The position numbers and the translations under genes were made by a program. A stretch of DNA of 5,475 nucleotides from Pseudomonadota bacterium (GTDB taxonomy: Bacteria; Pseudomonadota; Gammaproteobacteria; Steroidobacterales; Rariloculaceae), in NCBI GenBank assembly GCA_009843005.1, contig VYEH01000078.1, positions 3,673-9,147 on the forward strand, read 5' to 3'. This document shows, piece by piece, positions 1-5,475 of the stretch; within the stretch, counting starts at the first letter, position 1, and each line of letters opens with the position of its first letter. The notes under the pieces are model-generated. The model was not told where the DNA came from. It worked only from the letters and a program-made list of their open reading frames with translations, and searched no databases.

Positions 1-540
1 AGCCCGCGACCTGTTCCGGAAGAGTATGCCGGCTTGCTGTCGGAACATGGGCGCGAACTGGCAGCGCAGTTCCATGCCCCAAGAGACAATCCGGAGCTTG
101 CGTGCCGCACGGGCATCCCGACGCATATGTTCGACCCGACACCGATGGAGATCACCGACGGCGGCGACCGCATCCATATCCATACCCAGGAGTACAACAT
201 GCGGCGCGTGATCTACCTGACGGAGGACCGCCCGGAGCCTGCGCCTTCGAATGTGGGGTACTCCATCGGGCGTTGGGAGGGCGATACTCTGGTTGTTGAA
301 ACCACCCATATCGATTGGCCGTACCTGGATCCTTACGGCACACCGCAGTCCGACCGGATGAGCTACGTGGAGACGTTCCGGGTTGCAGACGACGGGAGTC
401 AGCTGAACTATACGATCGTTGCCACGGACCCGGTCATGTTTACCGCTCCGGTTGAACTGGAGCGCGGTTGGCGGTGGCAGCCGGGTATCCAGATGGTGGA
501 AGACTACGACTGCGTCGCCGAGTGGGAGAGACCGGAATGA
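1..540 (+). CDS. Uncharacterised protein, C-terminal part (same domain as the downstream DUF6152-type protein); 5' end outside window
   Basis: The reading frame is open from base 1, so the gene is cut by the window edge. The TTG at 34 is only an internal codon, not a supported start. The visible 179 residues end at TGA 538-540. They align by eye with the C-terminal half of the protein at 2095-3189. Shared points are a DNP...C element (Cys at visible residue 35), the block GxSIGRWEGDxLVV(E/D)T at visible residues 86-101, an S(D/E)xM..VE.F segment, a TDP motif, and a Cys near the end (residue 171). Proteins with this GRWEGDTLVV signature are abundant but uncharacterised in environmental bacteria, often exported and present as several paralogs. 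Whether a signal peptide and a DUF6152 domain lie upstream cannot be seen. The next gene starts 36 bp downstream on the same strand, which suggests one operon. No catalytic motif is recognised and function is unknown. Confidence 0.85.
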   Translation, partial: SPRPVPEEYAGLLSEHGRELAAQFHAPRDNPELACRTGIPTHMFDPTPMEITDGGDRIHIHTQEYNMRRVIYLTEDRPEPAPSNVGYSIGRWEGDTLVVETTHIDWPYLDPYGTPQSDRMSYVETFRVADDGSQLNYTIVATDPVMFTAPVELERGWRWQPGIQMVEDYDCVAEWERPE

Positions 541-561
541 GCGGCCGTCATTCAACGCGCA

Positions 562-567
562 AAGGAG
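562..567 (+). promoter_or_regulatory. Ribosome-binding site of the sulfatase gene
   Basis: AAGGAG lies 9 nt before the ATG at 577. It supports that start over the in-frame ATGs at 619 and 661, neither of which has a comparable Shine-Dalgarno sequence. The 661 start would give a more conventional short signal peptide. Confidence 0.7.
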
Positions 568-576
568 TATCTGGAT

Positions 577-2073
577 ATGTTGGGATGGGTTGCTCGATAC
601 CGGCAGACAGCCGGCTTGATGTCGGAATCGGTTGATCGAAATCGGCAAGTAGTCCGCCAGATGCCGGGACTGCCTGGCCGCATTCGGCTTTCAGCGGGCT
701 TGGCGATCACCTTGGGTTGGATAGTTACGGCACACTCCACCCCAAACATATTGCTGCTCATCGGCGACGACATGGGTGTCGAGACCGTGGCGTCCTACGG
801 CGTCGGCGAGAACCCGCCCATGACCGCCCATATCGACGATCTGGCCGGCAAGGGCGTGCGCTTCACCAGGTTCTGGGCGCAGCCCGTTTGCTCGCCGACC
901 CGGGCGACGATCATGACCGGCCGCTATGGTTTCCGCACGGGAATCGGCAGGCCCGTGACCAACCGCGGGCCCCTGCCGGAACCGCCGCGGATACCTGACT
1001 GGGCGCTGCCGTACGTCAACACGGAAACCGGCGGCGGCATGGGCATGGGCGCCGACGGTCTGCAGAGCCTTCCCCGCCACGGCCTCGGCGTTGACGAGTA
1101 CACCCTTACCCACGCATTCGATGCCAATGGACACCTGGGCTACTCCACCGCGGCGATCGGTAAGTGGCACCTGGCGGATGCGGACAACGGCTGGCAGGAT
1201 CACGCCACCCGGATCGGTTTCGACTATTTCAACGGTGGTCTCACCGGCGGGCCCGAGGCGTATTTCGCCTGGCCCGAGGTGGGCGACGGCGAGGGGACGG
1301 GCGCGACCGGCTATGCGCCCACCGACAAGGTGGACGACGCCATCGCCTGGATCGGAGCCCGGGGCGATCGTCCCTGGTTCATGTGGATGGGGTTCAACCT
1401 GCCCCACACGCCGCTGCACACGCCGCCGGAGGATGCCCGCGACGGCAATTCGAACAGCCAGTACGGGGCCATGATCGAAGCCATGGACACGCATATCGGC
1501 CGATTGCTCGCGGCCATTTCGCCGGACGTGCTGGAAAACACTTACGTCTTGTTCCTGGGCGACAACGGCACCCAGAGCGGCAACGTGACGGCGCCATTCC
1601 AGAACGGACGCGCGAAGGGAACAGTCTACCAGGGCGGCGTCAACGTGCCGTTCATCGTGACCGGTCCCGGCGTTGAGCGCGGTGCGGTCTCCGACGCCCT
1701 GGTCAACTCGACGGACCTGTTCGTGACGATCATGGAAATGGCGGGAATCGATCCCGCCGAAACGATTCCCGCGGACGTGACCCACGATTCGGTCAGTTTC
1801 CTGGACACGCTGTCCGATCCCGCCGCTTCACCCAGGGAATGGATCTACGCGGACGAGTTTTTCGGGGGGTTCGAGGGTGTGGAGACGGCCGACTACGCCA
1901 TGCGGGACGAGCGGTACAAGCTGATGAGATTCGACGGCGTCGAGGAATTCTACGATCTTCAGGCAGATCCCTACGAACACGAGAACCTGCTCGCCGGGGC
2001 ACTGTCCGCGGAAGAACGCGCCGCGTACGGCAAGTTACTGGCGGAAATAGAGAAACTACGCAGCAGCGAATGA
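577..2073 (+). CDS. Exported type I (formylglycine-dependent) sulfatase
   Basis: 498-residue arylsulfatase-family enzyme, predicted to hydrolyse a sulfate ester in the periplasm or outside the cell. The signature C105-S-P-T-R109 (bases 889-903) followed by MTGR is the CxPxR site where Cys is converted to formylglycine, so a maturase encoded elsewhere is required. Expected metal ligands are visible: D64 and D65 (IGDDMG) and D329-N330 (LGDNG). Other expected active-site residues are K196 and H198 (GKWH), H277 (NLPHTPLH) and K347 (KGTVYQGG). Length is normal for the family and the C-terminal subdomain with FYDLQADPYEHENL is complete. Residues about 35-54 form a hydrophobic export signal with plausible cleavage after AHS54, just before the first beta-strand (PNILLLIGDD). 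The 577 start gives an unusually long n-region; ATG 661 is the main alternative. A Gly/Met-rich loop occurs at residues 152-160. Family assignment is firm; substrate (glycan, steroid, aryl or other) is not determinable. Confidence 0.95.
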   Translation: MLGWVARYRQTAGLMSESVDRNRQVVRQMPGLPGRIRLSAGLAITLGWIVTAHSTPNILLLIGDDMGVETVASYGVGENPPMTAHIDDLAGKGVRFTRFWAQPVCSPTRATIMTGRYGFRTGIGRPVTNRGPLPEPPRIPDWALPYVNTETGGGMGMGADGLQSLPRHGLGVDEYTLTHAFDANGHLGYSTAAIGKWHLADADNGWQDHATRIGFDYFNGGLTGGPEAYFAWPEVGDGEGTGATGYAPTDKVDDAIAWIGARGDRPWFMWMGFNLPHTPLHTPPEDARDGNSNSQYGAMIEAMDTHIGRLLAAISPDVLENTYVLFLGDNGTQSGNVTAPFQNGRAKGTVYQGGVNVPFIVTGPGVERGAVSDALVNSTDLFVTIMEMAGIDPAETIPADVTHDSVSFLDTLSDPAASPREWIYADEFFGGFEGVETADYAMRDERYKLMRFDGVEEFYDLQADPYEHENLLAGALSAEERAAYGKLLAEIEKLRSSE

Positions 2074-2080
2074 GATTCAC

Positions 2081-2086
2081 AGGAGG
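2081..2086 (+). promoter_or_regulatory. Ribosome-binding site of the DUF6152-type gene
   Basis: A perfect AGGAGG sits 8 nt before ATG 2095, inside the 21 bp gap after the sulfatase stop. It fixes the start and supports translation from a shared message. Confidence 0.8.
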
Positions 2087-2094
2087 TTCGAGGC

Positions 2095-3189
2095 ATGTCG
2101 AATGACCTGATCAAGCAACCGATTTCAGTCATCTTGGCTGAGAGTCCATGGATTTTCGCACTGGCAGCGGCCTTGATTCTGGGTCCTGTTCCACAGGCCG
2201 ACGCGCACCACGGCTCCGCTCCGCATTTCGATCCTGAAGATCCGGTGACCGTGGAAGGCACGGTCTCCGAATTGCGATTCGTCAATCCTCATTCCTTCCT
2301 GCACTTCGACGTGACCGGCGCCGACGGGGAGACGGTCGAGTGGCGCTGCGAAATGGGCGGGGCCACGAACCTGGGCCGGTTGGGCTGGACGAGCGAAACG
2401 CTGACGGCCGGGCAGCCCGTCACCGTCTCGGGACCCAGAGCGCGGCGGGAAGCCAACTCGTGTGCCGCCAGGTCGATCGTGCTCGAGGATGGGACGGAAA
2501 TCGGCGGTGGCGTGCAGCTCCAGGGCACGGAGGTTCGAACCACCGTTGCAGACGAGCAATTCACCGCACAGCGACCCAGGTACCTGGCCAACGGCCAGCC
2601 GAACCTGAGCGGCCCGTGGATCCTTCGTGCGGGGGGTGGCATGGGCGGCGGCTTTCCGGAGCACACTGAAGCGGGCCGAATCGCGGCAGAAGCGTACGAT
2701 GGACGCTACGACAACCCCGTCATCCGTTGCCAGAGCGGCAACATCATCCTCGACTGGACCCGCCAGTCCCACGTCAACGACATCAGTCAGGACGAGAACC
2801 GGATCACGATACGCTACGGCTACTTGGATCTCTTGCGGACGATTCATCTTGACGTGTCGAGTCATCCCGAGACCTTGACTCCCGGCATCGCGGGTCATTC
2901 GATCGGGAGATGGGAAGGCGACGTACTGGTGGTCGATACGGTCGGCTTCATGGCGCGGGTGTTGATCCCGAGAATTCCGGTCATGACCAGTGAGCAGATG
3001 CACGTCGTGGAGCGTTTCGCCTACGACGAGGAGACGCGCACGCTGACCCGCGATTATGTCGTGACCGATCCGCTCTATCTGAGCGAACCGCTGCGAGGCC
3101 GGGATGTATCGGATATCGCAGCGGAGCCATACCGGCCATTCAACTGCGTGGACCTCAGCGGAGAAAACAACCGCCGCCCCACGGAGTAG
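2095..3189 (+). CDS. Exported DUF6152-type protein with C-terminal GRWEGD domain
   Basis: 364 residues. A Sec signal peptide spans residues 1-37 (hydrophobic core about 19-31) with an ADA37|H38 cleavage site, leaving a mature N-terminus HHGS. Residues 38 to about 137 resemble the DUF6152 family: HH at the mature start, an EGTVSEL...NPHSFLHFDV segment typical of a small beta-rich domain, then EWRCEMGG and a G-P-R segment. A linker with a Gly/Met run (179-186) leads to the second domain (about 188-355), which carries DNP...C212, GHSIGRWEGDVLVVDT (267-282), TDP and C351. That domain is paralogous to the product of the gene at 1-540. No enzyme activity is known for these families and none can be assigned here. 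The gene sits 21 bp after the sulfatase and 81 bp before the amidohydrolase, so it is probably part of the same exported system, perhaps as a binding or accessory protein (inference). Confidence 0.85.
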   Translation: MSNDLIKQPISVILAESPWIFALAAALILGPVPQADAHHGSAPHFDPEDPVTVEGTVSELRFVNPHSFLHFDVTGADGETVEWRCEMGGATNLGRLGWTSETLTAGQPVTVSGPRARREANSCAARSIVLEDGTEIGGGVQLQGTEVRTTVADEQFTAQRPRYLANGQPNLSGPWILRAGGGMGGGFPEHTEAGRIAAEAYDGRYDNPVIRCQSGNIILDWTRQSHVNDISQDENRITIRYGYLDLLRTIHLDVSSHPETLTPGIAGHSIGRWEGDVLVVDTVGFMARVLIPRIPVMTSEQMHVVERFAYDEETRTLTRDYVVTDPLYLSEPLRGRDVSDIAAEPYRPFNCVDLSGENNRRPTE

Positions 3190-3199
3190 TGCCCGCGAG

Positions 3200-3237
3200 C
3201 CAGGCTGACGATCTCCGGAACGCGGATGTCAGCCAGG
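3200..3237 (+). repeat. Imperfect inverted repeat (hairpin) between the DUF6152-type and amidohydrolase genes
   Basis: The perfect arms GGCTGAC (3203-3209) and GTCAGCC (3228-3234) extend outward past one A.A mismatch by CC/GG (3200-3201 with 3236-3237). They extend inward past a bulged G3210 by ATC/GAT (3211-3213 with 3225-3227). An 11-nt loop remains. No T-run follows, so it is not a standard intrinsic terminator. It could be an mRNA processing or stabilising structure, an operator, or chance in GC-rich DNA. Confidence 0.45.
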
Positions 3238-3253
3238 TGCGGAAACCAGGCCC

Positions 3254-3259
3254 AAGGAG
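3254..3259 (+). promoter_or_regulatory. Ribosome-binding site of the amidohydrolase gene
   Basis: AAGGAG lies 11 nt before ATG 3271. It argues for that start rather than the in-frame ATG 3226, which lies upstream of this site, has no good Shine-Dalgarno sequence and would bury the signal peptide. Confidence 0.7.
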
Positions 3260-3270
3260 TAGACAGTGCC

Positions 3271-5112
3271 ATGAAAATGATATCTACCGTTGATTTGCGA
3301 TCCCTTCCTGTCGTCGCGGCAGCCATGCTGATCGGCGGCGCTTTCGATGTCGCTTCCGCACAGGACGACGCCTGCGCGGACCTGTACCTGGTCAATGGCC
3401 GGTTCTTCTCCATGGCCGAACTGCCACAGAGCACCGATGGCGTTGCACAGAGCGACTTCGACAGCGTGCGCATCTCCGGCAACGCGATCGCGGAAGTCGG
3501 CGACGATCTCGTGGCGCCCGACTGCGCGACATCCATCGACCTGGACGGCAGGACGGTCATTCCCGGACTCAGCGATACGCACATGCACTTCATCCGCGCC
3601 ACATTGCGTCCGGGGTACGACACGCGTGAACTGGAACTCAGCCGCAGCATACCGGAGGCGCTGGACATGATCGCAGCCAAGAGCGCCGCCATGGCCGAAG
3701 CGGGCGTGCCCACCGATCAGTGGATCACGTTCATCGGCGGCTGGGACCCGATTCAGTGGGAAGAGAACCCCGTGGGATCAGGGCCCGGGGGCGGCCCGGC
3801 CTATGTCTATCCGACACTGGAACAGTTGGACGCGGCGGCCGGCGATTACCCCTTCTACATTCACCTCCGTTCGACCGAAGACGCGTACACGAATTCGCGG
3901 GGTGTGGACCGGCTGAAGGAACTGGCCGCCATGACCGAAGGCGAGGGCGACCCGCAGGTCGATCCGGCCACGGGATTCGTGGCCGACTCGACCGCGGCGT
4001 TCCGGCTGCTCAAGCGGGACAGCGACCCGCGGGAACAGGCGATTCGCGTCATGCGGGGATTCAACAGCGTCGGCCTGACCTCGGTCGTCGACGTGGGCGG
4101 CAGCATACGCGGCATGGGCGCACAGTACTTCAACGTCTTCTCCGACTACGAAACGATGAAGGCGCTGTATGATGCCGACGAACTGACCATCAGGGTGCGC
4201 GCGCGGGTGCAGGGCGACCTGATCACGCCCGTGGAAGACTATGAAGCCCTGGTGCATTCGATCGCAGCCCGGTTCGGCAGCGAAGACGACAGCATGTTCA
4301 AGGTCATCGGTCTCGGAGAGGACCTGGGCGACATTCAGACCAACGGCTATCAGAACGTGGTCGAGATGGCGATTTCCAACGGTTGGCAGGTCGGCAAGCA
4401 CGCGGGCGCTCTGGCGGACATCGATACCTACCACAACGCTGCCGTGGCAATCGGGAAAGTCACCCGGTTGATCCTGGAGCACTCTTCTCCCGATGCGGCC
4501 GAGTTCGACAGGATCAGGGAACTGGGATACGAGGATGTCGTCGGCGCCAACCTTTCATCGCATGCGTTCTACGGTCGCGGCGCCGCGGGGCGCGCCTGCG
4601 GCACCGTCCCGTTCCGGACCATTGTGGAAGAAGCCTTTAACGCCGGCATAGGCACGGGCAGCACCAACGCGCCACCCAGCAATCCCAGGATCAACATCTA
4701 CGCCATGGTGACCGGAAAGGACGTGAAGGGCTTCGGGCTTCGAGCCGGTGGGGTGACCACTCTGCGTGCGGCCACCGCGGGCGGCATGGGCGGTATGGCC
4801 GCCATGGGCGCCGGCGCGGGAGCCGCCCTCGATCCGGACGCTCCCATCACTTGCCCGGACGAGCGTATCTCAAGAGCCCGGGCGGTCCAGCTCTACACGA
4901 AGGGCAGCGCCTGGCTGGCCGGCTCCGAAGACGACTACGGAACGCTGGAAGAAGGCAAGCTGGCCGATCTTGTGGTGCTGAGCGATGACCTGTTCTCTCC
5001 GTTAGTCAGCGACGACGAGATCCAGGGCATTCGTTCCCTGATGACGATCGTCAACGGCGAGATCGTTTACGTCAGTGAGGACGCCTCTTTTTCCGCCGTC
5101 GTTGACGAATAG
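3271..5112 (+). CDS. Exported metal-dependent amidohydrolase (Amidohydrolase_3 / YtcJ type)
   Basis: 613 residues from ATG 3271, of usual length for the family. A signal peptide spans residues 1-30 with an ASA30|Q31 site, so the enzyme should act outside the cytoplasm. It begins with the small beta-sandwich (DLYLVNGRFF) and then TVIPGLSDTHMHF, giving metal ligands H104 and H106. Further expected active-site residues are K344 (FKVIGLGEDLGD, the usual strand-4 Lys), H377 (GKHAGALAD) and H404 (ILEHSS). The C-terminal signature GTLEEGKLADLVVLSDD (557-573) closes the composite domain. Where relatives usually have GSDxP on strand 8, this protein reads GTGSTNAP, so the usual Asp appears to be Thr465 (or Asn466). 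A Gly/Met/Ala-rich stretch at 503-520 looks like an insertion. The mature part has four Cys in what may be two pairs (35/85, 443/528). Family members hydrolyse amides, formamides and related C-N bonds; the substrate is unknown. It is the last gene of the rightward run. Confidence 0.9.
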   Translation: MKMISTVDLRSLPVVAAAMLIGGAFDVASAQDDACADLYLVNGRFFSMAELPQSTDGVAQSDFDSVRISGNAIAEVGDDLVAPDCATSIDLDGRTVIPGLSDTHMHFIRATLRPGYDTRELELSRSIPEALDMIAAKSAAMAEAGVPTDQWITFIGGWDPIQWEENPVGSGPGGGPAYVYPTLEQLDAAAGDYPFYIHLRSTEDAYTNSRGVDRLKELAAMTEGEGDPQVDPATGFVADSTAAFRLLKRDSDPREQAIRVMRGFNSVGLTSVVDVGGSIRGMGAQYFNVFSDYETMKALYDADELTIRVRARVQGDLITPVEDYEALVHSIAARFGSEDDSMFKVIGLGEDLGDIQTNGYQNVVEMAISNGWQVGKHAGALADIDTYHNAAVAIGKVTRLILEHSSPDAAEFDRIRELGYEDVVGANLSSHAFYGRGAAGRACGTVPFRTIVEEAFNAGIGTGSTNAPPSNPRINIYAMVTGKDVKGFGLRAGGVTTLRAATAGGMGGMAAMGAGAGAALDPDAPITCPDERISRARAVQLYTKGSAWLAGSEDDYGTLEEGKLADLVVLSDDLFSPLVSDDEIQGIRSLMTIVNGEIVYVSEDASFSAVVDE

Positions 5113-5123
5113 ACAGGAAACTC

Positions 5124-5387
5124 TCACGCGTCCGGCAGCTCGTCACCGGGAACCGGCGGTAAATCCGGCGCCTTGTCGAGGTAGCGTGTCAGATCACCAG
5201 TCCGCGCTGTGGCAGCGCGCCGCTTAAGGAATGCGTCAGCCGTTTCCACGGCTCCGATCTTCTGTGCGACGGCGGCGGTGATCCACTGGTTGAGCGAGAC
5301 TCCGTCCTCTCTGGCCGTTCGCGTAGCGGTTTCCTTCAATGACATCGGCAGTTGCAGCGGATACTTGTATCGACGTGCTTCACTCAT
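5124..5387 (-). CDS. HicB-like ribbon-helix-helix antitoxin
   Basis: 87 residues. Residues about 8-46 fit a ribbon-helix-helix DNA-binding domain: a beta-strand YPLQLP, helix MSLKETATRTAREDG, then VSLNQWITAAVAQKIGA, as in HicB/Arc-type antitoxins. The tail (47-87) is charged, then Pro-rich (LPPVPGDELP), and is the likely toxin-binding part by analogy. The gene has AGGAGG on its own strand (bases 5401-5396), 8 nt before the ATG. That ATG overlaps the stop of the upstream gene as ATGA (5384-5387), implying translational coupling with the PIN toxin. Such antitoxins usually repress their own operon; the promoter would lie outside the window. Its stop is 11 bp from the stop of the convergent amidohydrolase gene. 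Confidence 0.75.
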   Translation of the reverse strand: MSEARRYKYPLQLPMSLKETATRTAREDGVSLNQWITAAVAQKIGAVETADAFLKRRAATARTGDLTRYLDKAPDLPPVPGDELPDA

Positions 5388-5475
5388 TGCCGCAGCCTCC
5401 TGACCAATTCTCCTGGTGTGGCGACCTCAATCCCGAACATTCGCGCCGGCAAGAAATCTCTGACATTGTGCGTTA
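5384..5475 (-). CDS. PIN-domain toxin, C-terminal fragment; 5' end outside window
   Basis: Reading the minus strand from the window edge gives 29 residues and TGA (5386-5384). The fragment starts THNVRDF, followed by FGIEVATPGELVRRLRQ. This matches the usual end of PIN-domain ribonuclease toxins of the VapC-like or 'putative toxin component, PIN family' group, where T-x-N-x-x-D-F holds a conserved acidic residue and a TPxEFL-like helix ends the protein. The 4-bp overlap with a HicB-like antitoxin gene supports the call. Only the end is visible, so the other catalytic acids and overall integrity cannot be checked. The order is toxin first, antitoxin second. Confidence 0.65.
   Translation of the reverse strand, partial: THNVRDFLPARMFGIEVATPGELVRRLRQ
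5396..5401 (-). promoter_or_regulatory. Ribosome-binding site of the antitoxin gene
   Basis: AGGAGG on the minus strand, located within the 3' end of the toxin frame, 8 nt before the antitoxin ATG. It would allow antitoxin translation by reinitiation as well as by independent entry. Confidence 0.7.

Noticed and set aside
691..1785. Long open frame of 364 codons on the minus strand opposite the sulfatase
   Set aside because: It lies wholly inside the clear sulfatase frame, is rich in Arg/Gly/Val/His with no recognisable domain, and is a typical antisense shadow of GC-rich codon use.
2125..3003. Open frame of 292 codons on the minus strand opposite the DUF6152-type gene
   Set aside because: Same reasoning: it is fully overlapped by a supported gene, with biased composition and no motif.
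3200..3237. Intrinsic terminator after the DUF6152-type gene
   Set aside because: The stem is imperfect and is followed by GC-rich sequence and an RBS rather than a T-run.
3226..3270. Upstream in-frame ATG 3226 as the start of the amidohydrolase
   Set aside because: It would add 15 polar residues before the signal peptide, place the AAGGAG at 3254 inside the gene, and itself has no good Shine-Dalgarno sequence.
3778..4482. Open frame of 234 codons on the minus strand opposite the amidohydrolase
   Set aside because: Antisense shadow of a gene with clear catalytic motifs; no RBS or domain of its own was seen.
1..5475. tRNA or rRNA genes, CRISPR arrays, insertion sequences, terminal inverted repeats
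   Set aside because: The window is almost entirely filled by coding frames, and no spaced direct repeats, transposase motifs or RNA gene signatures were recognised by eye.

Overview
The window is a dense, GC-rich bacterial segment. It holds a run of four rightward genes (1-5112) and, facing them, the end of a leftward toxin-antitoxin type pair (5124-5475). Strong Shine-Dalgarno sites, Sec-type signal peptides, a FGly-type sulfatase and DUF6152-type proteins suggest a Gram-negative heterotroph, possibly an uncultured, proteobacteria-like environmental lineage. This assignment is an inference, because no marker gene is present.

Layout: (1) 1-540 is the 3' end of a gene for an uncharacterised protein whose domain recurs in gene 3. 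(2) 577-2073 encodes an exported type I sulfatase with an intact CSPTR formylglycine motif. (3) 2095-3189 encodes an exported DUF6152-type protein whose C-terminal half is paralogous to gene 1. (4) 3271-5112 encodes an exported metal-dependent amidohydrolase of the Amidohydrolase_3/YtcJ type. Gaps are 36, 21 and 81 bp, and genes 2-4 each have a good ribosome-binding site, so co-transcription is likely. The 81 bp gap before gene 4 contains an imperfect hairpin without a T-run. (5) On the minus strand, the last 29 codons of a PIN-domain toxin overlap by ATGA the start of a HicB/ribbon-helix-helix antitoxin, whose stop lies 11 bp from the amidohydrolase stop.

Genes 2-4 each carry an export signal (the N-terminus of gene 1 is outside the window). 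The simplest reading is a periplasmic or outer-surface catabolic cassette: the sulfatase removes a sulfate ester, the amidohydrolase cleaves an amide-like or related bond, and two paralogous proteins of unknown function accompany them. The substrate cannot be read from the sequence. The most interesting points are the repeated unknown domain with a conserved Cys pair, the His-His predicted mature N-terminus of the DUF6152 protein, the amidohydrolase lacking the usual strand-8 Asp, and the hairpin between genes 3 and 4. No RNA gene, mobile element, CRISPR array or clear promoter was seen.
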